Part shown: one piece after another, positions 25,901 through 31,256 of the stretch
Layout: each line of letters starts with the position of its first letter
Position numbering within the stretch: position 1 is the stretch's first letter
Source: Bacteroidales bacterium
GTDB lineage: Bacteria; Bacteroidota; Bacteroidia; Bacteroidales; UBA932
Reading direction: 5' to 3'
Assembly (NCBI GenBank): GCA_021371955.1
Contig: JAJFVD010000005.1
Coordinates: 1-64,000 of the forward strand
DNA length: 64,000 nt
Notes under the pieces: generated by a model
What the model saw: only the letters and a program-made list of their open reading frames with translations
Told to the model about the DNA's origin: nothing
Database searches by the model: none
Translations under genes and position numbers: made by a program

Positions 25901-26065
25901 CACGCAAATTATAGTGTGAATCTGAGTCTTGTGACTAGCAACGCTCAACTGAACGCTGTTGTTACTCTGAAGGATGACACATCCTTTGATGTTAGAATTG
26001 TAAATGCAAGCAGTAATACACTAGCAGATAGTGCTTTTGACTTTTCAATATATGCGAATAGCTAA
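19979..26065 (+). CDS. Tail tip/fibre protein with duplicated carbohydrate-binding-like modules
   Basis: 2028 residues. The N-terminal 700 residues resemble tail-associated hub proteins (YNKLGVQIADVDVSDDSY and later GGKIKLGGYVAFTDLEF). The middle is modular: a jelly-roll-like module (NLLLNSDFKNGIGDW to IEWIQLEKGN), an Ala-rich coiled linker, a second type of module (NLLRNSGDFKDLAYW), two more linkers, then a second nearly identical copy of the first module. The C-terminal 350 residues contain a Gly-rich collagen-like bit (MPGVRGSGSVSSGGSFLNG) and a beta-rich tip. It probably binds cell-surface glycans. Confidence 0.82.
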   Translation: MIIYNKLGVQIADVDVSDDSYRHKAIVGENILTLYFSLPEYAEIPVGSYCDFKGERYTLTLPENLKRQGKRNLEYTLVLESDQHLLARHKVRNPTDKRLKFPLTAKPIEHLQLIVDILNTMDGGWSIGTCIDGVEKEIAYSHTFLSDALRLQADTFETEYEIVGKSISLKKVEYNKEAPLALSYGYGNGFEPGCGRSNYENTVPVEVLFVEGGDKNIDFSKYGSKQLRLPKSKSLVYEGRTYVTDPDGLFIKRGDKALFTGQEDSLDCSHIFPSRVGTVTSVDVVNEGSNLYDILDNTIPAALDYSLCRIAGEKATIRFESGMLAGKEFDLVQSESAFSGYIHTDRRFKIVPQEIDGQIMPNGTFAPAVGDKYAIFGIQLPDAYFQDDATKTGASWDMFREGAKYLFEHEDPRFSFSGQLNGIWSKANWLAVGGKIKLGGYVAFTDLEFQTISALVRIIDINEYVNSPYEPKIELSNVAVGGGTLSSELKKLASEEVIVDSKFRESLQFTKRRFRDAQETMTLLSQSLLNFSGSVSPITVQTMALLVGDESLQFRFVNSKVAPVKANHVITFDNATKVLSAAAGILQHMTIGVKTISQSHAAAEYKFWDMSAYNSPPLTEANASKAYYLYAKCANPGTAGVFVLSDVAIGMTSVAGYYHFLVGILNSENSSERSYVSLYGFSEVLPGRITTDKIVSPDGRLVIDLSSNPPKIRALDGAIIEGKVQFQAGSSGLAQLAEWPTAAQDIQDATAAAAEADRKAVEAQEKLANDIDPKLAKMQEQIDGEVSGYYLPYSPTLANYPASEWLTTAQKEAHLGDTFNNNLQFISDIETPDAGKSWRWTKSGTDYFWNRISDSDAVLALKRAAEAKGVADGKSTHYLIQPSAYKFGDSWVCDIVGDAEKGSMLFATQDSNVFNRAHWVKKDKYTDDTAVNNLKVGGRNLLLNSDFKNGIGDWVPYQGTTLSQSASGSLLIDFSTASNVPYNGIKSRYIISLDEVGDYTVSLYIKRTAEHIKVGVQIESQYLEILPSVPVNTWGKLTHTFKNLSSGYMYIYSNAVSQSGVLEIEWIQLEKGNIATDHSPAFEDIFADATAKSAAAQAAAETYALAKASLAEVTAKAYADGIVTEEETRAIADATAKANAAQAAAISAAADDATSKVSAIQVGSTNLLRNSGDFKDLAYWEVIRGAAAITTALATETLGGKKIIQLTVDSGQLNAVIEQPILGILPLTTYSLSLWYWPYPHSSGKFYITIYEYDVNGAYLGSPQTVFTGLDKNAEGGAKWEFGQATFTTKATCRKIYFSLIKYPGTSLFVTNISCVAGNKPMVDWKLAQEDVAADATAKAAAAQTAAQEYALAKASLAEVTAKAYADGIVTDEEVRAIADATAKANAAQAAAISAAAADASSKSVAAQSAAEAYALSKANLAEVTAKAYADGVVTDEETRAIADATAKANAAQAAAISAAAADATAKAAAIKIGAKNLITNSNFKYGINDWQSLQGTTLSQSASGSLLIDFSTASNALYNGIRSKNIISLDEVGDYTVSLYIKRTAEHIKVGVQIENQYLEILPSVPVNTWGKLTHTFKNLSSGYMYIYSNAVSQSGVLEIEWVQLEKGNKDTDHRPSFEDIQTEIDAAKALALELDYLKTALAGTTEVAGGLILARMMMLKNALNQVTAGISGMDSNDIFLFANDTDALNAALNNMATFLLRRNGTGNLGTLKFTRNGLAYCTRNADGTLGKAIIEFRNTPIPQLSDLVASFTDTKAAPGGNATKMGGVLTGNFGYGVPIIVSAYDNFSMRITGTLEASINNVGDMPILDSHAAINLVLYKYEGGVYSVEQNVASLYLLRDVTGSDSDTIAVDETYTLPKGTYYLRAEYYINTSEGSHDSGFVSASNLQMVASGASGNQTMIFGSNGFVRVKDGNNFTYMSDEYMAHRGPSDMPGVRGSGSVSSGGSFLNGFGKATNSVKNSTGLYTISHSMGHANYSVNLSLVTSNAQLNAVVTLKDDTSFDVRIVNASSNTLADSAFDFSIYANS
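22850..23231 (+). repeat. Duplicated binding module, copy 1
   Basis: This 382-base part of the tail fibre gene recurs at 24461-24842, exactly 1611 bases (537 codons) downstream, with only scattered differences. The flanking 65 bases upstream are much more diverged, so identity drops sharply at the repeat edge. Confidence 0.9.
23285..24363 (+). repeat. Ala-rich coiled linker repeats (three units)
   Basis: A unit of about 48 codons (LAKASLAEVTAKAYADG, then AIADATAKANAAQAAAISA) occurs near 23285-23430, 24028-24172 and 24219-24363. Protein sequence is almost constant while codons differ, especially in the third unit, so these units are older than the module duplication. Likely trimeric coiled-coil spacers. 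Confidence 0.8.
24461..24842 (+). repeat. Duplicated binding module, copy 2
   Basis: Near-identical partner of 22850-23231. Between the copies lie a different binding module and Ala-rich linker units. Differences include codons for VPYNGIKSRY against LYNGIRSKN; most of the remaining bases match, indicating recent duplication or gene conversion. Confidence 0.9.
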
Positions 26066-26078
26066 GTATATACCAGCT

Positions 26079-26621
26079 TTAATTTTGGCCTGCCTTTTTC
26101 AAGGTTCGCCACTCCGCTCCGGTAATTGGGGTGAATGTGAACGCCACGTCAAACAGTCTGTAGACTTCAACAAAATTGGAGTCGGCGAAGGCTGTTACAA
26201 TTTTGCCTCTAGCCTCTGTGATTACGGAGTTGGGTATATAGGCGATAGTGTCGTAAACACGCGGAAAAGCGTTCAAATCAATAGCTTTTCTGAGTATAAA
26301 GTCAATTCCTTCAATAAACTCTCCTGTGTACTTGCCTTCCTGATTAATAATGTCTGTTCCCCACATCAGCAGGCGAACATTAACGGTATCTCTTTGAGCT
26401 GCAGAAAAACCACGAGTAAGAGCGGTACCGGCAACTCCGGAATTGTACCAGTTCATATCCCAAGTGTTTTTCACAATCTCCTTTGCAGACAAATAGGACT
26501 TAACTCCGGCAGCAGGGCGGATGCTTATCAAAGCGTTAGGATTAAGCTTCCCTTTGCTAGAAGGTTCCTTTTCGCAGCTGGCGATCAGAATTACGGCGAT
26601 AATAAAAAGCAGCTTTTTCAT
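26079..26621 (-). CDS. Phage-encoded outer lipoprotein, opposite strand
   Basis: ATG at 26621 gives MKKLLFIIAVILIASCEKEPSSKG: a short signal peptide with a clear lipobox (LIAS before Cys) and 180 residues in all. The mature part (ITGAEWRTLKK, GIDFILRKAIDLNAFPR) was not recognised. It is antiparallel between the tail fibre and holin genes and has its own -7 box. A surface lipoprotein made by a prophage suggests receptor masking or superinfection exclusion (inference). A + strand frame over the same DNA (26031-26699) is a shadow. Confidence 0.72.
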   Translation of the reverse strand: MKKLLFIIAVILIASCEKEPSSKGKLNPNALISIRPAAGVKSYLSAKEIVKNTWDMNWYNSGVAGTALTRGFSAAQRDTVNVRLLMWGTDIINQEGKYTGEFIEGIDFILRKAIDLNAFPRVYDTIAYIPNSVITEARGKIVTAFADSNFVEVYRLFDVAFTFTPITGAEWRTLKKAGQN

Positions 26622-26647
26622 AGTCAAGTATTTAAAAACATATATAG

Positions 26648-26655
26648 CAAAAGTA
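26648..26655 (-). promoter_or_regulatory. -7 box of the lipoprotein gene
   Basis: Reads TACTTTTG on the - strand, a full TAnnTTTG match, 26 bases upstream of the ATG at 26621. A convincing -33 element was not found. It implies transcription independent of the late operon. Confidence 0.45.
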
Positions 26656-26702
26656 ACGATTTCATCAATAAAAAATTAAATGAAGTCAATAAGTTATAAA
26701 CA

Positions 26703-26720
26703 CTACCCCGAAAAGGGTAG
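26703..26720. terminator. Short hairpin between lipoprotein and holin genes
   Basis: CTACCC, loop CGAAAA, GGGTAG. There is no long T tract on either side, so it may be a terminator for late read-through or an operator-like structure in the divergent region. Weak call. Confidence 0.35.
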
Positions 26721-26768
26721 ATAATTAAATCAATCAATTACTTAATTAAACAAAACTAGGAGGTAAAA

Positions 26769-27263
26769 ATGGAAACGTGGGGAAAAATTGCAAGTTGCAT
26801 CATCGCACAAGCGGGCTACTTATCATTCATGTATTTAGTCATTGTGTTTTTGGTGGCCATGGACTTATGGAGCGGGGTGAGGAAAGCGAAAAAGAGGGGA
26901 GAAGCGAGAATGTCGTTCGGGTACCGCAGAACGATTGACAAACTTGCGAAATACTTCAATACCATTTTTGTTGTCGCCGTCGTGGATCTGGTATTTCTTA
27001 TCTCTCCAATTTATGAAGGGTTAACGGTTATACCGGCATTTCCTTACATAACGGCTATCGGAGTAATTTTTATTGGCTTCATAGAATTTAAAAGCATTCA
27101 GGAAAAGGCAGAAGATAAGCTACGATTCAAAAGTACAAGCATGTTAGCCGGGAAGATTATTGCGAATAAAGACGATATCTCTAAAATCGTTGAGGAAATA
27201 ATGTCCTACATGAACACTTCAGACAAGGAGTACACCAAGAAAGATAAAAAAGCTGGTGCATAA
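26769..27263 (+). CDS. Phage holin
   Basis: 164 residues with hydrophobic spans near residues 13-33, 64-82 and 87-107 and a charged, Lys-rich C-terminal tail, fitting the holin family found in Bacteroidetes phages (LVAMDLWSGVRKAKKRGE, then SFGYRRTIDKLAKY). It overlaps the endolysin start by one base. An AGGAGGT sequence at 26758-26764 gives a textbook ribosome-binding site, unusual in this phylum. It forms membrane lesions that time lysis. Confidence 0.82.
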   Translation: METWGKIASCIIAQAGYLSFMYLVIVFLVAMDLWSGVRKAKKRGEARMSFGYRRTIDKLAKYFNTIFVVAVVDLVFLISPIYEGLTVIPAFPYITAIGVIFIGFIEFKSIQEKAEDKLRFKSTSMLAGKIIANKDDISKIVEEIMSYMNTSDKEYTKKDKKAGA

Positions 27264-27832
27264 TGGACGAGCTGAAAAAAATAGTTGCAGGCATAGCCTT
27301 CGAATTTGGGATTGAGTTCGCTTCGCTAATGGCATTTATTGAAGTTGAAAGCGGCGGCAGAGGCTTTGACCCGGCAACCGGTAAAATAATCATTCAATTT
27401 GAGCCCGTGTGGTTCAAAAAAATGTCGCCTTATACCCCTTCGGGCAAATGGTCTTTAAACGGAGTTGAAAGGCAAAAGCAAGAGTGGGAGGCCTTCAACG
27501 AGGTATTTGACCTCAACAGGGTAGCAGCTATGGAGAGCACCTCAATAGGCCTTGGGCAAATAATGGGGCTCCATTGGAAAAGGCTGGGTTATAAAACCGT
27601 TGGCCAAATGTGGGACGACGCTAAAAGCGGGCTGGATCGCCAAGTGTGGCAAATTGCAAAATTCATTGAAACTGATCTGAAGCTGCAGAAAGCACTTGCC
27701 GCTAAAGATTGGCATTCGGTTGCATGCATTTATAACGGGCCGAAATATAGGGAGCTGGCAATTAAGCTTGGCCGTACTCCCTACGACCAGTCAATGAGGC
27801 AAGCTTACAAAAAATATTCAATAAAACAGTAA
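27263..27832 (+). CDS. Endolysin, N-acetylmuramidase family
   Basis: 189 residues. FIEVESGGRGFDPATGKIIIQFEP near the N-terminus is the signature of the DUF3380/N-acetylmuramidase family, with the first Glu of EVESGG as probable catalytic residue; STSIGLGQIMGLHWKRLGY and CIYNGPKY follow. No signal peptide, so export depends on the holin. Cleaves peptidoglycan glycan strands at lysis. It lies between holin and spanin-like genes. Confidence 0.88.
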   Translation: MDELKKIVAGIAFEFGIEFASLMAFIEVESGGRGFDPATGKIIIQFEPVWFKKMSPYTPSGKWSLNGVERQKQEWEAFNEVFDLNRVAAMESTSIGLGQIMGLHWKRLGYKTVGQMWDDAKSGLDRQVWQIAKFIETDLKLQKALAAKDWHSVACIYNGPKYRELAIKLGRTPYDQSMRQAYKKYSIKQ

Positions 27833-27836
27833 AGTC

Positions 27837-28439
27837 ATGTTTAAGAAAGCGACCATAATTTTGTTTGTGCTGCTGGCCATTGCCATCGCCGCAATCTCTG
27901 TTTCGTCGGGAATAATTAAGCGTCAGAAGCTAGAAGTGCGAAGGCTTGAGAAAAACCAAAACGCTCTTCTTTCCGGGATTGAAACTTACAAAGCGAAAAA
28001 TGGAGTATTAGCATATTCCATAAAGCAGCTGGTCCTAACCAATAGCGAGCTGAAGAGGGACAAGGGAGATCTTGCCAGAGTGGTTAATAATTTAAAAATT
28101 CGCCTGAGGGACGTTCAGACAATATCAACAACTGTTACTCAAACGCAAGTAGAAACTCCGGCAGTACCGCTTAAAGATTCTACAATTGAGGTTGGAGGAA
28201 AAATTGAACCCGCAAAAACGTTTAGCTGGAGCGACAGCTGGTGCAAGATGAGCGGAGTCGTCTATAGCGATAGCGCAAAGGTGTCATACAAGGGCAGCGA
28301 TTCATTGTACACTGTTGGCCACCGAGTCAGGTACAGGTTTTTGTTCTTCAGATTTGGTACGAAGGAGATACGTCAGACTGTAACAAATACGAATCCAAAT
28401 ACTAAGATTATTTACAACGAAATCGTGAAGCTGGAGTGA
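27837..28439 (+). CDS. Spanin-like membrane-anchored coiled-coil protein
   Basis: 200 residues: an N-terminal membrane anchor (residues 5-25, ATIILFVLLAIAIAAIS), a coiled coil to about residue 90, a Thr/Val-rich linker and a beta-rich C-terminal domain. Placed immediately after the endolysin, it could span the periplasm and help disrupt the outer membrane, as i-spanins do. No separate lipoprotein spanin is seen downstream on the same strand. The role is inferred from position and topology. Confidence 0.6.
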   Translation: MFKKATIILFVLLAIAIAAISVSSGIIKRQKLEVRRLEKNQNALLSGIETYKAKNGVLAYSIKQLVLTNSELKRDKGDLARVVNNLKIRLRDVQTISTTVTQTQVETPAVPLKDSTIEVGGKIEPAKTFSWSDSWCKMSGVVYSDSAKVSYKGSDSLYTVGHRVRYRFLFFRFGTKEIRQTVTNTNPNTKIIYNEIVKLE

Positions 28440-28444
28440 TTGGA

Positions 28445-28467
28445 TGGGGCTAAAAAAAAGTGCCCCA
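28445..28467 (+). terminator. Hairpin after the lysis genes
   Basis: TGGGGC and GCCCCA separated by 11 A-rich bases, starting 5 bases after the spanin-like stop. No T tract follows, so termination strength is uncertain. Confidence 0.35.
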
Positions 28468-28481
28468 CCCCTTAATACAGT

Positions 28482-28574
28482 ATCTCACCACCATATTATT
28501 AACGCAACCGCGCAGGAGCAAGGCACTAGGCCTAGAACTGTCATGGTTGCGTTACTTTTTTTAAGTGGTGAGAT
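28482..28574 (+). ncRNA. Nested inverted repeats, candidate structured leader RNA or terminator
   Basis: Outer arms ATCTCACCAC (28482-28491) and GTGGTGAGAT (28565-28574) enclose inner arms TAACGCAACC (28500-28509) and GGTTGCGTTA (28545-28554), all perfect over 10 bases. A T tract follows the inner hairpin, and the palindrome CTAGGCCTAG (28526-28535) lies in its loop. The inner hairpin plus T tract could terminate transcription; the outer arms would then re-pair as an alternative. It ends 20 bases before the 43-residue gene, so it could be a leader controlling the cassette. Confidence 0.45.
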
Positions 28575-28594
28575 GAACAAAATTAAAGATTAAA

Positions 28595-28726
28595 ATGGAA
28601 AAGAAAAAATTTAATTACAAGCCGCAGTACGGCATTGTGGTGATTTGTTCCGGAGAGCAGGAGCAAAAAGAGATTTACGAAAAGCTCGAGAAAATGGGTT
28701 TAAATTTAAAAGTTGTGGTAGTATGA
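28595..28726 (+). CDS. 43-residue conserved-looking small protein of the ATPase-GNAT cassette
   Basis: ATG 28595 opens MEKKKFNYKPQYGIVVICSG and continues through a predicted helix (EIYEKLEKMGLN) to a strand LKVVVV at the C-terminus: a compact beta-alpha-beta layout. Its stop overlaps the ATPase-GNAT start by 4 bases (ATGA), which argues for a real, coupled gene. Function unknown; it may be a subunit or regulator of the following enzyme. Confidence 0.6.
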   Translation: MEKKKFNYKPQYGIVVICSGEQEQKEIYEKLEKMGLNLKVVVV

Positions 28727-29844
28727 AAGTGGAAATTAATCACAGGTGTAGCGATTTTAACGGCTACAGATCCAACAGAGTTAAAAGTTTATTTAATGCT
28801 GAGTCCGGATGCAATTGGTCGCATTCGGCAGAACTCCCGGTCGAGGACTTCAGCTGGAAGGTAGGACTTATTGTTGGCCCATCGGGGAGCGGAAAAAGCT
28901 CCATCGGAAAAATGATGTTTGAGGGTGTAGATATACACAATCTTACTGCAGGGTGGGGCGATGGTCCAATCATCGAGGAGATATCGCCAAATGGGCTGTT
29001 TAATGAGGTTACGTCGGCACTATCTGCCGTGGGGCTTGGGGACGTTCCGGCTTGGCTTAGACCATTCGGTGTGCTTTCAAACGGCGAACAGTTCCGCGCC
29101 GGCTTAGCCAGGTTAATTTGCGAAAAGCCGGATGTAGTAATTGTTGACGAATTTACAAGCGTAGTGGATAGGCAAATTGCCAGAGTTGGAGCTGCAGCAT
29201 TTGGCAAGTCTTGGAAAAAAACGGAGGGAAAAGCCGTACTCCTGAGCTGCCACTATGATATTATTGAATGGTTACAGCCCGATTGGGTTTATGATACAGC
29301 TGAGGCGCGGTTTTACCGTGGATGTCCCCGGCGCCCTGCAATCAAACTTGACATTTACAAGGTCAGTGGAAGCAACTGGAAGTTTTTTAAAAAGCATTAT
29401 TATCTAAACCTTCCGCACCCCGTGGCAGCTCAATACTTTGTTGGTATGGTAGATGGCCAGCCGGTCGCCCATGTTGCAGCTACGCCAATGTTTACGGCCA
29501 AAGCATATAGGGCAACGAGGTTAGTTGTAATGCCGGAATGGCAGGGTGTTGGGGTAGGTACCGCTTTTTTAAATGCTGTTTGCCAGATGCACCTGGAGGG
29601 AGGCGGAAGAAAGAATTACAGGTTCCCCACATTCTTCCACACTAGCCATCCGCAGCTGTGCGGATATCTCAGATCCAGCGGGAAGTGGGAGCAGTCGTCG
29701 GCCAGCCTTATTGGTAGCAATAAAATGAAATCGGCGGCGAGCATTCAAAAGGCTCACGATAAAAAAAGTATTAGTATAAACACCGGCTCAGGTTACGGAG
29801 GCCATTTCAGGGCCGTACAGGGCTTTAGATATATAGGAGGGTAA
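28723..29844 (+). CDS. ABC-type ATPase fused to a GNAT acetyltransferase domain (COG2401-like)
   Basis: Start taken at ATG 28723, which overlaps the previous stop; the longer frame from 28645 would run through the 43-residue gene. 373 residues. ATPase: Walker A GPSGSGKSS (52-60), ABC signature LSNGEQFRAGLARL (118-131), Walker B VVIVDE (138-143) and H-loop His177. From about 205 a GNAT domain: RLVVMPEWQGVGVG (266-279) is the acetyl-CoA-binding motif. No transmembrane part, so not a transporter. This fusion matches the poorly characterised COG2401 type; acylation of nucleic acid or protein using ATP is possible but unproven. Confidence 0.78.
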   Translation: MKVEINHRCSDFNGYRSNRVKSLFNAESGCNWSHSAELPVEDFSWKVGLIVGPSGSGKSSIGKMMFEGVDIHNLTAGWGDGPIIEEISPNGLFNEVTSALSAVGLGDVPAWLRPFGVLSNGEQFRAGLARLICEKPDVVIVDEFTSVVDRQIARVGAAAFGKSWKKTEGKAVLLSCHYDIIEWLQPDWVYDTAEARFYRGCPRRPAIKLDIYKVSGSNWKFFKKHYYLNLPHPVAAQYFVGMVDGQPVAHVAATPMFTAKAYRATRLVVMPEWQGVGVGTAFLNAVCQMHLEGGGRKNYRFPTFFHTSHPQLCGYLRSSGKWEQSSASLIGSNKMKSAASIQKAHDKKSISINTGSGYGGHFRAVQGFRYIGG

Positions 29845-29845
29845 A

Positions 29846-30331
29846 ATGGTTATTAAACTATATGGAGACTTAAAAGAGGAGGCCGTTTGTAAGTCTAGGG
29901 AGCTAATATTGTCGCTTGGCCACGCGATAGATGAAGGACACTTTGCCGTTGATATGGGAGTGGCCCCGCTACTGAGGCAAAAAGTAGATGAGGAGGAAAT
30001 ATCTCAGTTTAAATATGGCCTGTTGGTATTTCATCCATCTCTTTTGCCGCATCGGAGGGGAGCCTCGGCAATCAAGCATAGCTACCTTGCGGGCGATCCC
30101 GTTACGGGCGCCACGTGGTTCTGGGCAAATGGGAAACTTGACGCGGGCGATATCTGCGAAATGGAGGTGGTCAGGGTAAACTATTTTAAAACCTTCCGGC
30201 AGTTCTACCAGGAGGATATGGTTCCCGCGCTGCTTCGCACACTTGAAAGAAGTCTTATGGCCATTGAGGCAGGACACGTTAGGAGAGTTCCCCAAGTTGA
30301 GGAGTATGCTTCTTATGATCCAAAAATATAA
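29846..30331 (+). CDS. Formyltransferase-fold protein
   Basis: 161 residues. LLVFHPSLLPHRRGASAIKH, then AGDPVTGATWFW and LDAGDI, is the heart of the formyl-transferase N-terminal domain shared by GAR and Met-tRNA formyltransferases. His of FHPS and Asp of LDAG match two of the three catalytic residues; the Asn two places before the His is replaced by Val. It starts 1 base after the ATPase-GNAT gene and has AGGAGG at 29835-29840. It lacks the C-terminal tRNA-binding domain. Likely formylates or otherwise modifies a phage-specific substrate. Confidence 0.72.
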   Translation: MVIKLYGDLKEEAVCKSRELILSLGHAIDEGHFAVDMGVAPLLRQKVDEEEISQFKYGLLVFHPSLLPHRRGASAIKHSYLAGDPVTGATWFWANGKLDAGDICEMEVVRVNYFKTFRQFYQEDMVPALLRTLERSLMAIEAGHVRRVPQVEEYASYDPKI

Positions 30332-30346
30332 GAATAATGTATGAAA

Positions 30347-30371
30347 AAGGGGAGCAGTATAAGCTCCCCTT
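30347..30371. terminator. Bidirectional terminator
   Basis: AAGGGGAGC, 7-base loop, GCTCCCCTT, flanked by A-rich and T-rich sequence, located between the convergent formyltransferase (+) and DUF2158 (-) genes. A good rho-independent terminator for both directions. Confidence 0.75.
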
Positions 30372-30375
30372 ACTT

Positions 30376-30573
30376 CTAGCTAAAATTGCTATAGCCAGAC
30401 CCGACGTTAGTTGAGATATACTTTTTTAAAACCTCTTTTATAAATGTTGCGCCTTTTATAGTACTGCCCTCAAACCATTGGCAGGAAACATCATTACCGT
30501 TTATTTCGTTGACGGTCATAACAGGACCTCCAGATTTTAACATTACTCTATCACCTACTTTAATTTCAGCCAT
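30376..30573 (-). CDS. DUF2158 (YodC-like) small protein
   Basis: 65 residues beginning MAEIKVGDRVMLKSGGPVMTV and continuing to CQWFEGSTIKGATF: the full DUF2158 pattern, a small SH3-like barrel family of unknown function found in bacteria and phages. Last gene of the - strand integrase operon, ending at the terminator 30347-30371. Confidence 0.75.
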   Translation of the reverse strand: MAEIKVGDRVMLKSGGPVMTVNEINGNDVSCQWFEGSTIKGATFIKEVLKKYISTNVGSGYSNFS

Positions 30574-30623
30574 TTTATGCCTCCTTTTATTTATAGTTTT
30601 ATATTCTTTGAAAATTGTTAGCC

Positions 30624-30812
30624 TTATTTTTTCCCGGGTTGTGTTGGGCTTGGTCTACCAACGGGAGGGGGCGGAGCGCCTTTCGTTTGCCCCGGCATAG
30701 ATGGAAAGCCAGGACCTGGAGACGGAGATGGAGGAGGAGGGGGCGGAGTGGGCCTTTGATTTTGCCCTTCGCATGCAAAGTCTGTTACTTGCAAATCATT
30801 TAGTAAACTCAT
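30624..30812 (-). CDS. Small proline-rich protein
   Basis: 62 residues: a short N-terminal part MSLLNDLQVTDFACEGQNQ and then an uninterrupted Pro/Gly/Ser/Lys-rich stretch with runs of six and four prolines. No homology recognised. It fits between the membrane gene (10-base gap) and the DUF2158 gene (50-base gap) on the same strand, which supports it, but low-complexity sequence makes the call less sure. The + strand frames over it are shadows. Confidence 0.5.
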   Translation of the reverse strand: MSLLNDLQVTDFACEGQNQRPTPPPPPPSPSPGPGFPSMPGQTKGAPPPPVGRPSPTQPGKK

Positions 30813-30822
30813 AGCTTAAATT

Positions 30823-31251
30823 TTAATTAATATTTAGAACAAAAAATATTACTTGAAATATTATGCCTATTGCCAGGCAAAGGAATATTGCAATCAAAAT
30901 GTTTTTTAGCTGCTTATGACTCTTTTCCCACTTATTGTAAAGTTCGGTATCTTCTTCCGCCGAATCTTTTTTCATATCGTCAATAAAATCCATTAAGCGA
31001 AGGTCGTCGCGATTTGCCTTATACTTTCTGGCAAGTACCAAAATAAATGATATCGCTAGCAGACAGAGGCTCACGATCAAGGCCCACTTACATGTTGCGG
31101 TTTCCAGCGATATAAACTTATCGTTGATTGTAATAAAAAATCCCAACGCTGCTATTGAAATATAACCCGTTGTAGTTTCAATTTCCATGTCCTTGTCGGA
31201 AAACTCTTTTGCCAAAATCCTCCGATACTCCTTAATTTCGTCAGCATCCAT
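30823..31251 (-). CDS. Small three-span membrane protein
   Basis: 142 residues, with hydrophobic segments near 28-42, 56-76 and 117-138 and a charged cytoplasmic loop (RKYKANRDDLRLMDFIDDMKKD) between the second and third. Not recognised. It begins 5 bases after the integrase stop, so it is probably co-transcribed with the integrase and thus expressed in the lysogen. Layout resembles the other inverted phage membrane gene at 1666, without evident sequence similarity. Confidence 0.65.
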   Translation of the reverse strand: MDADEIKEYRRILAKEFSDKDMEIETTTGYISIAALGFFITINDKFISLETATCKWALIVSLCLLAISFILVLARKYKANRDDLRLMDFIDDMKKDSAEEDTELYNKWEKSHKQLKNILIAIFLCLAIGIIFQVIFFVLNIN

Positions 31252-31256
31252 AATTA

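Noticed and set aside
25750..26065. Diversity-generating retroelement variable region in the tail fibre end
   Set aside because: No reverse transcriptase, template repeat or adenine-biased variable pair is visible in the window.
26031..26699. Long + strand open frame of 222 codons after the tail fibre
   Set aside because: It covers the - strand lipoprotein gene, which has a signal peptide, lipobox and promoter box. The + strand product has no start context and a cysteine-rich, unordered composition.
28645..28722. Upstream extension of the ATPase-GNAT gene
   Set aside because: It would overlap the 43-residue gene in another frame, starts without ATG, and the residues look like out-of-frame translation. 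ATG 28723 fits the coupled arrangement.
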